Positions 46,325 through 57,756 of a DNA stretch of 64,000 nucleotides are shown here, piece after piece (position 1 is the first letter of the stretch; each line of letters opens with the position of its first letter). The translations under genes were made by a program, and so were the position numbers. The notes under the pieces are model-generated. The model saw only the letters and a program-made list of their open reading frames with translations. It searched no databases and was not told the DNA's origin. The stretch spans positions 5,353,158 to 5,417,157 of the forward strand of contig NC_079202.1 of NCBI RefSeq assembly GCF_026745355.1, in the 5' to 3' direction. Source of the stretch: Beta vulgaris subsp. vulgaris (lineage: Eukaryota > Streptophyta > Magnoliopsida > Caryophyllales > Amaranthaceae).

Positions 46325-47200
46325 TGATAAGTCATATTTATATTTAGTTTTTAGGTGCATTTAGGTTATATTTTAGAGCACTTAGTTTCATATTTAGGTT
46401 CAATATTGCATCAGATTATTAAGTTATGTTATTCTACTCCTATTCGATCAGTTTTCTTGTTTTTTATTAATTTCATGTAATGAGAAAATATTTGGAGTAT
46501 AATTAGCTAAGCTTGAGAATTAGAAGCATTTGGAAGGTTGCTACAATGATAAGGATCGTTTGGATATGTCATAGTACGAGTTTGAGCGAAAACGAAGCGG
46601 AAAATCATTGGAAGAAATGTGAAAAAAGGAGTCACGTCTACTCTTCTGATCATAACTTTTGATGTGCTTCTTAGAATTGAATGATTCTAGCAGATTTAGT
46701 ACCTATACTTAATGATTTTTCCAACTATAGGTGGGGCGCCCCGAGGAGACTTCTAGTCAAAAAGTTATGCTTTTTTGTAGTTGGATTGTTGTTGCTGGAA
46801 TATGTTATCATACGCGCGGATTACTGATTCCGCCTGTTTAATGATATTTTGACATTCCTTATTTTTGTAACTTACTTTCCCAATCATATTAGGTTACTTA
46901 ATATTATTTAGATTGACTTGTACTCTAGGTATCTGATTAATAGAACTATTGATGATATTTTGATAGATTATATATATGAACATGGTGAAAACCATTGTCC
47001 TAGATCTTTTTTAATTTGATTTTCGTAGTTTGATTGATTTAGAACTTCAATTATCATATTTCTGATCTTGTTGTAGTTTCTCTATACCTTACAAGCTAGA
47101 TCAAAACAACCATCTCTCTGTGGATTCAACCTTACTTACCCTACTATATTGTTAGAAGGTTTTGTAGGAATTATTTTTGGCAATGTCCGACGACCTATCA
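46325..47200 (+). repeat. 5' LTR of the Athila/Tat-like element
   Basis: TGATAAGTC...GACCTATCA, 876 bp. It is shorter than the right LTR, which retains about 400 bp of extra sequence between the equivalents of 46900 and 46920. Confidence 0.75.
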
Positions 47201-47356
47201 AATTTTGATCCGTTGCGGGGGGAGACGGTATTATTTGTAGTTTTTATTGTTAGTGATACTAAATTGTATAAATTTTTTTCTTCCTTTTGGGAATAGCTTT
47301 TTTCCCCTCTCTGTAGTGTGTTGTAATGGAGTCATAAAATTGTAGTTCAGAGGGGG

Positions 47357-47700
47357 ATGATTTTTCTAATTAGCATGGGGCAGTATGATTATTCTGGATA
47401 TTATAATACGAATGATTATGTTTATGATGCATCATATGATTGTCAAGATTTACAAAATATGTGTATGAATTCCTATGAATATTCCCAATACCCTAACAAG
47501 TTTTATGTGTCTGCTTACACTCAATGTTATCAACCTGAAGTTTATAATTATTTTCAACCCGAAACATCATAGCGTCAAGAACTTTTTAACATGATGAAAG
47601 AGTATATTGTTAAAAAGCATGAAGATTTAAATGAATTGGCGCATGATTACCATAATATTGCGAAATATATTGAATTACTTGTTGTGCAACATTCTACTAA
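47357..47700 (+). CDS. Tyrosine-rich ORF of the Athila/Tat-like element
   Basis: Starting at the ATG at 47375 (MGQYDYSGYYNTNDYVYDAS), a Tyr/Asn/Gln-rich segment of about 65 residues ends at a TAG (47570-47572). In the same frame it continues as RQELFNMMKEYIVKKHEDLN, then ELAHDYHNIAKYIELLV, a probable coiled coil, before the next stop. It starts about 150 bp after the primer-binding site, where gag would be. I do not recognise it as a standard gag. It may be the remains of the leader-encoded protein of this non-autonomous family. The stop suggests it is decayed. Confidence 0.45.
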
Positions 47701-48173
47701 CTAGCAGGTGATACTTGATGATACTGATATTTGTGTTGAGAATCATAATTCGAAGGAGAAAGGCGTTTATTGACTCATGATAATTTGGTAGAAGGTAAGG
47801 GTGTAATTGGTGGAGTTGGTAGTTTGTCTCTTTATGTTGACGAATCCATAGTTGAGCGTGAAGTGTCGATAAATTTTTCATCTGCATATAAGTCTAAAGT
47901 TGAGAGCGAAATAGTGCATGAGTCTTTGTTGGTTTCATCTGATATTGTTTTTGAGTCTCATGTTCCATTCTCTCAAAAACTTGACCTTATTCCTTCATAA
48001 TATATATCCTCCATTGTTTCTTTTTTCTCCCCTTTTGAATGACTCTCATGATAATGTAAATAATATACAGTTTTTTTCTTTTTCTTATTTTGAGTCATGT
48101 AAAAAGACTAACGATTTTTCTTTTTCTTCTTCTTGTAAATATAATTTTTCCTTTGATTTTTCTTTCGATTTTT
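47701..48173. other. Interior of the Athila/Tat-like element, left of the TIR element
   Basis: AT-rich sequence with short open stretches (47770-48000) that could be further decayed coding sequence. No motif was recognised. Confidence 0.35.
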
Positions 48174-48404
48174 TCACCAGGTATCCCTATGGTTTTTCAA
48201 AATTCATGGGGTCCCCGCCCTACGTTTAAAAAATGCACCAGGTACCCTTACTTTGGGGGTAAAACGTATGAAATACCCTCAATCACTAACGGTGTCAAAT
48301 TTTCGTTAGTCATTAGGATTAATTAACCCTTCTAACCCTAATTAACTAGAAACCCTAAATCTAACCTTACCCTAACCCCATAACTTCAAACCCCACCACA
48401 CAAC

Positions 48405-48530
48405 CACCACCACCACCTCCCCTCCCCCTCCCTCACCCCCTGCAGCAGCCCCACTACCTCCCCTCCCCCTCCCTCACCCCCTGCAGCAGCCCCACCACCT
48501 CCCCTCCCCCTTCCTCACCCCCTACAACAT
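48405..48530. repeat. C-rich minisatellite, three copies of 41 bp
   Basis: Unit accacctcccctccccctcc followed by ctcaccccctgcagcagcccc. The minus-strand Gly/Val/Glu-rich frame across it is a repeat artefact. Confidence 0.85.
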
Positions 48531-49021
48531 CCCCCTTTTCCCATCGATTTCCCCAACCCACCCCACCCCACCCACGCAGGAGCCCCCCCTCCCCCGTCGA
48601 TTTCCCCACTCCTCCCCCGAAACCCACCTCCACAGCCCACCTTAAAACCACCCTCCTTCTCAAAACCTCACCCCGCACCAGACCTTCACCACCACATCAC
48701 CTACCACCGCTCATCACCTACCGTCGCTCATCTCCCTAGACCACGACCAGCGAGCATTGTCGACAAGCCGACAACAGCTTCGAAATCAATTTTGCAAATA
48801 AGTTTTCGAAATTATTTTCGAAATCAGTTTATGAGTTCAATTTTCGAAATCATTTTTGAAATAATTTTTTGAAATCATTTTCGAAATCAACAAGGATATC
48901 AATGACGAAGGAGGAGAGAGAGATGGGGACCTCTTAGAACAGCAGCAGGCCATCGACGGAGGAAAGGGAATTCGACGAGGGTTGGGGTGGGAAGGGGGAA
49001 TTCGATGGGGTTAGGGGATGC

Positions 49022-52000
49022 TGTAACACCCCCAAAATCCATACACGTCTACGACTACGTCGCATCGACTTTGGGAGTGTTACCGCCGCGGTGAAACGCA
49101 TGGCTTATTGAAAAGAAATGTTAACTCAAATCATTGTCACGAAAACTGAAATGCAGCGGAAATAAAGATGTAACAACAACTCGGGAATTATCAATGACCT
49201 CTTTTTATTCAAACTACAACTAATTGAGTAAATCATACTAGTCTTATAATGCTTAATTGAAACGCTTTAAAGTTTCAAGACTAAGAACTATCTCCCGTAT
49301 GCCCAACATCATGCAGCAACACCAGCACACTTAATCTGCTCCCCATTGCAACATCAATGTTTCATTAGAGGTCAACAAACAACACAATAACACACAATCA
49401 TCAGCTATGCTAAGTACATAGTAAAGCATTAAGTGTATACACGCATAAACAAAGCAATAAGGATCATTCCTAGACATGATACTACAATAGCATTACATTC
49501 TTAACTTTTTATTTAGTTGGTAGCGAACGGACACCGTCATCTTACTAGAATCATACGGGCTACTTAATCCTTAATAGACAACTTGGTTTATTAGATGAAA
49601 TACAGATACGGTTTCGTTCCGTCTCACATCCATCACCTTAGTATGCATACCCCTAAGATCGTACGGAACCTTCCGCCTACTTGAGTTATCAAAATTATAA
49701 GGACAATACTATTGTAGTCACAGTAGGCCTGCGTAGGAGTGTAGAACAAGTCCCACTCCCTCCATTGTTCATCACTTGTAAGGAGTCCAACTACAAGTTT
49801 ATTGCCAAAATCCTTTCTTATTGTTGTCCATTCATACTACATTAAACATATAATCATGTAACGTTCCTTCTTAGATACAATACTCAAATTTTTACTTCTT
49901 GTAACATCTTTCTTACACCATAGATCAAAGAATGCAAATCCAATAATCATGCTTATGATATGGTAGAATTTCGCATTACAATGCTACATAGCTTAGCAAT
50001 CACAATGTTCCCTATCATGATTCTAGGTTCCGATAGAATAAATCACAACCTAACATGATACTAGTACTTGCAACTGAACTAGTACGTGTGTGTACCTTGT
50101 AACGAAGAATTTTCGCTGCCTAATCAAACGTTCCACTTATGAAATTGGGGCCTAAACGAGTAAGGAAGTACTTCAGTGCTACGTCATTGATATTATTATC
50201 ATATAACACGTGACTAACTATATCAACTTAGTATTTCGAACTATAAACAATAACTAATCTCGTTGTTTATTAAGTTTCCTTTCTTTCACAACTCTATTGA
50301 ACTTAGCGTCTTTTAAGAGCCAATAACAATGAGCAAATAGTTAACATAATAACATAATACCTTTATCAACTCCATTTAAGTCCTTATGTCCAATACTACT
50401 AAAATCAGATTGAATAGCAAGGCCATTATAACAATCCAACTAATAATCAGATCAATAATCTAACTTCTTAACTTTACACCTTACTTACAAAACCCTAAAT
50501 CAGATTTACATCTTAACTCAGATTTACGACTTAAATCAGATGTACAACTTAAATTAATTTTACAAACTTAGTCAATTAATAATTTACTCTAATTACAGAT
50601 TAATTAACTTACAACTTTATATAATAGAAAACAGATTATACAATACTAAAACTAACATAATATCATATTATATACATATTATTTTTTTTATACCACTTAG
50701 TCTCACTGGTGTCAAACACCCGCAACCAAACTCCGGCGACTACTAGCCACGCACCACGAGCCTCAGCCCTCGCGCAACTCGCACACCACACTCGCACAAT
50801 CCACTCGAGGTCTCGTACAGCCTCCCGCACAAGACCCTAAGACGCACCCGACTTCACAGCCTTGCTCGCATAACCCTCGTCGCACAAACCCTCGACCCTT
50901 GCGCTCGATCTGCCGGTTCCCCTTGAACACCGCACATACACACGACACACAACACACAACACACTCAGCCTCGATGCCCTCGACACTCGCACAAACCCTT
51001 GAACCACGACCTTCACACTCGACACTCACACGCGCTCGCACAGACGACCTCGTCGCACCTAGGGTCGGCCCATTACCGGTTCAACCGGTGCTGCAGAACA
51101 GGGCCCTAGATCATCGAGGGCCCAAATCTCGATAAGGTCCAACTAGTATGGAGAATGGAAAAAAAATAGGTAAACAAAATATACTGCAGTAAGCGCGCGA
51201 AACAACTCTTCCTCTTCCCCTAATTACTCTCTTTTAATTACTTTGTTCCTCTAAATACTCCATTGCAGTTTCCATGCATTTGCTTGTTTTTGGGAATAGA
51301 TGTTCACGCAGCTTTCAATTCCCATAAGCATTAATCACGTAGAGTATTTAAAAGGGAGTTATGTAAATAATAAAACATAAATTATTAATTGATAACATAT
51401 TATCAATTCATCATTCAAGGAATCTAAGTTCTGGTTGTCTTGCTTCCGGTTGCTGGAATTTCGCAAAGGGAAATCTGGGCTGGGACTAGGTAATTTGCAT
51501 TTTTTTTCTTCTAATCTATTTCTTTTGAGGCTCGGTGAGATTATTAAAAAATTTTAAAAAAATTGACTAAGATTATAAACTGATATTATAATCAATTCTT
51601 TAAAAAAATTAGATGAACAAGATAAACATCTTTTCACTTTTGTTGTGAGGGATAAACATCTTTTCACTTAATTGCAATTTATCTATCTCTTTTTTTGCTA
51701 AGAGTATAAATTATTAATAATTGATGATATTATTATTTTTATTAGAGTATAGCTAAATTGTCAGGTTCCTTTTGTCCTTTATGCACTTTTAATTACATAA
51801 TGTGTTGTTAATTGTTTAACAAAAAAATATTGAAATCTTACATCAGTTTAATTTTTAACTATGCTCAATTTGTTATAATAGTCCTCCTATAAGTATTTTA
51901 TTATCTTTTAAGTGGGACCAATTTTTTTAATTAAGGGGCACATTTTCAAAATTAGAACAGGGCCTCCCAAATGTTTAAGACGGTCCTGGTCGCACCACTC

Positions 52001-52392
52001 GCACGTCTTCGACGAGGCTCAGATGAAAGAGTCGACAAGGGAGAAGGAGAGAGAGGAGAGAGAATTTGTGAGAGAGCGGGGAAAACGGCTGAGAAGGAGA
52101 GAAATTGAGAGGGACGGCTGGGAGAGAGAGATATTAAGGGGTTTTTTTTCTGGTTTTTTGTTCTTTCCTTTTCTCTCCTTTCTTATTTATAGTGTGGCCA
52201 TCCTAAGTCTAATTGGACTTGATTTATTTTATTTATTACGAAATTAAAATAAATTATTTTATAGTTGTAAGCGTACTCAAACTGTATTATAATTATATAT
52301 TTTTGTTGTATATAATACTAAAATACTTTTCGATTCTATTCTTTATATTTTCTTATTTATAAAGAATAACTCCAAAAATACGGAGTATTACA
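49022..52392 (-). repeat. Solo LTR of the second chromovirus family (inverted)
   Basis: Starts TGTAACACCCCCAAAATCCA and ends CGGAGTATTACA, the exact reverse complement of the LTR ends at 36940 and 42275. The flanks gatgc (49017-49021) and gctgc (52393-52397) differ at one base. No interior sequence lies next to it, so it is a solo LTR. It contains a hAT MITE at 51060-51988. The minus-strand cysteine/valine-rich frames at 50763-51041 are LTR sequence, not genes. Confidence 0.92.
51060..51988. mobile_element. hAT non-autonomous element in the solo LTR
   Basis: Ends TAGGGTCGGCCC and inverted CAGGACCGTC, with a perfect 8-bp target duplication gtcgcacc (51052-51059 and 51989-51996). The 8-bp duplication and cagGG-type ends are diagnostic of hAT. 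929 bp with no transposase frame. Confidence 0.9.
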
Positions 52393-52439
52393 GCTGCGTG
52401 GGTGGGGGAGGGGCGGTGGTTGGGTGGTTAAGGTTGGGT

Positions 52440-52530
52440 TTAGGTGTTAGGATTAGGGATTTAGGGTTAGGGTTAGGGTTAGAGGGTTAATTAGGATTAG
52501 AGGGTTAATTAAGGTTAATGACTAATGAAA
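52440..52530. repeat. Telomere-like ttaggg-rich stretch in the TIR
   Basis: gatttagggttagggttagg and neighbours. The inverted partner at 48320-48390 has ccctaa runs. It is too short and irregular to be a real telomere. Confidence 0.6.
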
Positions 52531-52655
52531 ACTTAACATCGTTAGTCATTAAGGGCATTTCGTGAATTTTATTGAAATAGTAAGGGTACCTGGTGCATTT
52601 TTTAAACGTAGGGATACCCCATGAATTTTGAAAAACCACAGAGGGTACCTGGTGA

Positions 52656-55247
52656 ATAAACCCCTTTTTTTTTGTAGTATTAGTAATTTTTTAGTATTAT
52701 TTTTTGTCATTTTTTCTTTCCATTCTTATCTAATATGCTCTGAGATGTTTGCAGGAACATATGATAAGCTTATTAAATGATTGAACTATTATGAGTGATC
52801 TACTAGTCTTAACGGTCATGAGTAACCTTAAATTTGCGCTTTTCAGAAGACAACCCAAAATCTAACTTATTTTCTCTTTTCTATTCTTTACTTTTTATTT
52901 TGATTTTTATCTTTGTTTCATCCTTTATAAGTGATTTTACTCATTTTGATGCATTTGTTTGTGTTTGTTTTTTTAGGTGGAATGAGATTTTCAAAGAATA
53001 ATACAAAATTGTTGATGTGTTGGTCGAGTCTGTCTGATCGAGCGGATATTTTTTGCCTGACCGGGCGAGGAGATGATTCAAAAAAAAAGGAAAAGTCACA
53101 GTAGCCTTCTTCTTTTTCCTTCGTCCTCTCCTCCAACCAGCAAACTCTGTGTCACACCACTATTTCTCCGATCACTGTCACCGGCGTCCCCGCCACCAGA
53201 ATGTTCGCCGCCATCCTACTTTCCGCCTAGTACCGCGCCACATCGCACCACACCCATTCCCTACCAACAACGTTCGCGTTGCCCACCAATTCTCAGTCCC
53301 ACCTACTCTCCGCCTAGCGACCACACTGTCACCTCCTCCGACCACCCTCACGTAGCACAACAGCAGGCAAGCCCCCTAATTCTCTCTTCTCGTTTATTGT
53401 TTTCCTTTCTTCTCTTTCTTTTCTTTTTATTTTGTTTTTTCTGTTTTTTTATTCCTTTTTTCTTTTGAATTCTCTTTTTTTTTTGTCTTTTTAATTAGTC
53501 TTCCCATTCTCTTAACACTTAGCTTCTTTGCATTTTGATTAATTGTGCTATAGGATTTATACAAGTTGGCAACCTAATAGTTCAAGTTGGTCTTCCAAGA
53601 GTAGTGCTATGTGATTGTACTCTTCATTGGGTTGTAATATATTGTTAATACTTTTGATATGACTTTCAAATTTTTTCTTGAATTTTTGTTTGAGATGACA
53701 TAATTGTTGAATTCTTGTGACAACTTTGATGATGCATCTTGGGTTCATATTCATGTGTGGCATTAGTGGTGATTAGTAGGAGACTTTGGTGTTGGATGAT
53801 TGTTGGGTTGGTTTTGGTTTCTCCTTTGAACTGGTTCTGTAGTGAGGGCACTGTATATCATTTATTGCTTTCTATTATAGATTTTATTGCTTTCGTAGGA
53901 TGTTAGACAATTTGTACCGCTCACTAGGAGTGGAAGTTTACGTGTAAGCAAACAAAATTATACTGCTTTCTTAGTTGCATCATCATATTTCATCTCATAT
54001 TAGACTTCATCTCATTTTAGTTGCATCTATCGGACTATTGTTGGCACTCTTTGAAAACTTTGTTGATATTTTACTACATTTGTTAAGTATCACTCATCTT
54101 GTTCATGATACTTCATAGCACGCAACTTATTGTTTGTAGTAAAATTGATTGATCTCTGTCTTACTCGATTTAACGAAACTGTGCAGACACCTAATCCAAG
54201 TGAGCTTTTGTGCCTGATAAAACTGATGTATCTGTGTCAGTTATATTTTTTTTATGTGTGATTAATTAGTTCCTCATTGTTGCATTGATCTTGACTTTGA
54301 CTTGGTACTCCTTGATATTTGATAGTGCATACATTTTGATATGACGACTGAGGCATTTCATTTCATGATTTTAGCTCTAGATTTATTCTTGTTTTCATAT
54401 TATTTTTTCTCTAGCCTCGCTGAGCCTTTTCTAACTATGTTTGATTGATACTTACACTACAAGCCTTAGCCTCATTTGATTCTTGTCCTAAGCCTAGCTT
54501 GGAGGAGCGAGTATTAGTTTTGATTCGGTTTGTATTGAATTGAAATGCTCTAGTTGTGGTTTAGATGGATGGAAAAATATGTTTAGTGAGCTTGAAAATT
54601 GAAAATGGAAGTTCAAAAAGAGAAACAAAAAAAAAAGTGAAAAATGAAATGAAAAAGAAGTGAAAAAGAGTTGTGAATAAAGTGAACTAAAAAGGGTTAT
54701 GATTGAATTTCTTGAGCGAAAGTGTTGTAATTATATTTGAAAACTATTGGTTGTTGCATGGAGTTGTTATGACCTTTCATGATCGTGTTTTCAGTTATAT
54801 GATGCTCCCCCATATTAGTTTTTTCACCACAATTTCCAAATTATTTGCCATACCTTTAACCACAGCCCCATTACAACCCTTAAAAGTCCTCTTGATCATT
54901 ATGTATTATATTGTTGAGTATTAAGTTTCAAGTTAAAGAGTATTTGCCTTATTTGAGTCGGCTTATTTAAATTGAGAGTCATTATTTAATCCTTAAACGC
55001 ATAATAGATTTGAGTCCACATAACTATTGTGAGGTTTATCATGTTTGGTTGAATCCACTTTGGGAGAGATGATATGTGGTATGATAGGAGAGTCGAATGC
55101 GATACATGACATGTTATGTGGCTTTGTTCGAGTTTGTTTTGATGCTTGTAGTGATTATATCTCTCTTGTTTAATTGAGTGTTTCGCCCTGTTGTAGTTCT
55201 ATATATATTGTAGGTTGTCTTACTTTTTCAGTGTCTATGTCTTTTTC
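52656..55247. other. Interior of the Athila/Tat-like element, right of the TIR element
   Basis: Long non-coding interior. A gtctgatcgagcgg...gcctgaccgggcg segment (53030-53070) resembles the hairpin motifs at 38640 and 39722. The pyrimidine-rich stretches at 53100-53500 give spurious frames. No retroelement enzyme domain was seen. Confidence 0.4.
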
Positions 55248-55281
55248 TTGAAGACAAGCAATGATTTTACTTGGGGGAGTT
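55248..55281 (+). other. Polypurine tract of the Athila/Tat-like element
   Basis: gaagacaagcaatgatttta followed by cttgggggagttt directly before the right LTR, a pattern common at the 3' end of plant Athila/Tat elements. Confidence 0.6.
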
Positions 55282-56460
55282 TCATAAGTCATATTTATAT
55301 ATAGTTTTTAGGTGCATTTAGATTGCATTTTAGAGCATTTAGTTTCATATTCAGGTTCATTATTGCATTATATTCTTAAGTTATGTTATTCTACTCCTAT
55401 TCAATATGTTTTCTTATTTTTGATGAATTTTAGTAATTAGAACATATTTAGAGTATAATTAGCTAAGTTTGAGGATTAGGATCACTTGTAAGGAATCTAC
55501 AATGCATAAGGATCATCATGGATATTTTATAGTTCGAGTTTAAGCGAAAACGAAGCAGAAAATCATTAGAAGAAATGTGAAAAAGAGTTATGTCTACTCT
55601 TCTGATGTGATCCTTATAATCGAGTTATTCTCGCAGATTTGGAAACTAGAGTTGAAGAGTTTTCCAACGATAGGTGGCACGTCCCGAGGAGACTTCTAGT
55701 GAAGGAGCTATGCCTTTTCGAAGTTGAGATTGTTTCTTTTGGAGCCTGTTTTTGTATGCGCAGATCACCAATTCCTCCCAGTTAATGATATTTCGACTTT
55801 CCTTATCTTTGTAAGTTACTTTCCTAGTTATATTACGTTATCTAGTATTAATTATATGAGATTTTCACTCTTTTCTCTCCTCCTCTCTTTTACAAGTTAT
55901 TTTTGTATTTCTAGGTTTTAGTTTAGTTTTCCCTTCCTTTTCCTCTGTAGTTTTTTTAGTAAATTCTAGTTGTTATTCTTCATCATTAATTCATGAGTTT
56001 ATTATTTTCATCTCTTTTCTTTCATTGATTATTCTTTGTAGATTTAGATTTTGTTATTTATTTCATGATTGAGTAATTTTTATTTCTACGGTTTGGTAAT
56101 CCATGTTTATATGCTATGATTTGATTGATATTTATTGGTGGTTTGATTAGTTATTGATATCTCTAATTGATTAGTGTTTTATTGTTAATCTTGCAATCTG
56201 ATCAATTGTCTGATTAAAAATTGCTAATAGTTGTTTGTATGACCAGGATCTTACTTTTAGAGACTTGCCTACAATTAGCAAATCTAATTATGGTAGCGAC
56301 CGTACTGCATATGTTGATTTGAGAGTGTTAACACTCGACCATAGGATTAACCTGTGCTCTAGATATATGATTAGTTGAACCATTGATATTATAAAAAGAA
56401 ATAGAGAAAAGGAGTCCGAGTACACAAAAGAGTATTAATCGGTTAATGATCTATGTCATG
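55282..56460 (+). repeat. 3' LTR of the Athila/Tat-like element, probably truncated
   Basis: Starts TCATAAGTCATATTTATATA (TG changed to TC). It matches 46325-46900 and then the block around ctctaga-ata-ctgatta near 56355. The end sequence seen at 47110-47200 is absent after 56460. Confidence 0.65.
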
Positions 56461-57756
56461 AGAATTAAAGTGTTAGTAGTAAGAGGAGTATCTAGAAATA
56501 CATTTATCGCTTGGGTATTAAATAACAAGCTGCATGAGTAGCAATTATGAAACTTGAATGGAATATGAATGAAATATTAAAGGTTTTTGAATATATGTTT
56601 GAAGTATTTGAGAGAGCTTTTGAGAGGTATTTGTGTGTGAATGTCGTATCAAATTTCATCTCGAAAACTAATTGACTTTCTTTTGCATTTCTAAGTTTTG
56701 CTAATTCAATTGATGACCATGTTTTATTTGTCATCTGAAATGAAAATATTCTTTTTTATCTTTGATTTCATACTATCAGTTGAATTCGAAAATCACTTAT
56801 CTAAAGGATAGAAATCTGACTTCATAATATCTTTTAATTTATTTATTAAAACACAATTAATTATCAAACATAATTATATTGTGCAGGTTTGAAAAGACAA
56901 TTAACTATCATGAACAATTAAATGGATTTGACAATTGGGCTTCGAATTATTAAATAGACTCTTCTTTTTTAAAACAATTTTGGGATTAAATCTTCAAATT
57001 GTTATTCTTTTGACCAAACCAATTAGGATAATGATATATTTCATCATTGGGTACTAAATTGGGGAAATACACTTATGTGTCTACACAAACTCGTCACATT
57101 GCTACATTATAGATACTTACAATGATCAAATCGCCTATCAAAGCTATAAATATAGAGTTTTTACATGAAATTTTAGTCATATAAGGAAGATCAAACTAGA
57201 AAAAGTTGGAGGGAAATCCTAATTAGAGACAAGGAGATATGGATTTTAAAACTCCCAATCCAACAACATAAAAAAGAAACAACAATGGCCCATACCCTAT
57301 TACGAGTCCCTCTAACAAGATGTATCTACCCCTTAATTGTTGGCCCCTTTTCAACATTTTTAATTCCGAAAAGATAAGATTTAAGACGACATGAAGATTA
57401 TCAACAAGTTGTCAATCCGAAAAACAAGGATATATCAGTCAGGCAAACGAACGCGTTAAATAGTTCAACATTATTCAATATTTCATCAAAGTCCGCTCCT
57501 CATATTTACCTTGATTAGCAAAGGTACCATAAGTTGTGAGGATTTAGCGCTTTTTTGTAGGTAAATACAATGAGGGTCATAGCAGGCTGAAACCTATCAT
57601 AGATCAACCTAGTCGTAGTTATCGGGCTAGACACTTCGGGGTGGAGAGGCAGACAAGGGATCCTTTATACCAAAGTGCTCCTCATGGGAAAGGAACCCCA
57701 ACCTCGAGGTCGATAAGGATTTAGCCTGAAGATGCCTAATTTTGTATCCTCAACTA
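56461..57756. other. Unannotated interval
   Basis: AT-rich single-copy sequence. Nothing recognisable on either strand. Confidence 0.3.

Larger units (their letters stand above)
48174..52655. mobile_element. Long-TIR (MULE-like) non-autonomous element
   Basis: The ends are long inverted repeats of about 220-250 bp: 48174-48420 and, inverted, about 52440-52655. Both start TCACCAGGTA and share attcatgggg, ctacgtttaaaaaatgcacc and the cattagt / ccctaa-rich inner part. Long TIRs suggest a Mutator-like element. Its own sequence is about 1.1 kb after the solo LTR at 49022-52392 is removed. No transposase was seen. The flanks are T-rich, so the target duplication is uncertain. Confidence 0.8.
46325..56460 (+). 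mobile_element. Non-autonomous Athila/Tat-like LTR element with nested insertions
   Basis: Two related LTRs in direct orientation (46325-47200 and from 55282). The left LTR is followed by ttttgatccgttgcggggg, close to the TTTTGGCGCCGTTGCCGGGG primer-binding region of plant Athila/Tat elements. The right one is preceded by gaagacaagcaatgatttta then cttgggggagttt, the typical 3' end of such elements. The interior has a short tyrosine-rich frame but no RT or integrase. The right LTR loses similarity around 56460, so the right boundary and target duplication are not seen. Confidence 0.75.

Noticed and set aside
48454..48678. Gly/Glu/Val-rich minus-strand frame
   Set aside because: Translation of the 41-bp C-rich minisatellite.
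52440..52530. Interstitial telomere
   Set aside because: Only a few irregular ttaggg units, and the inverted partner shows they are part of a transposon TIR.
53073..53468. Pro/Ser-rich plus-strand frame of 131 codons
   Set aside because: Pyrimidine-rich retroelement interior with overlapping frames on both strands. No domain or start context.
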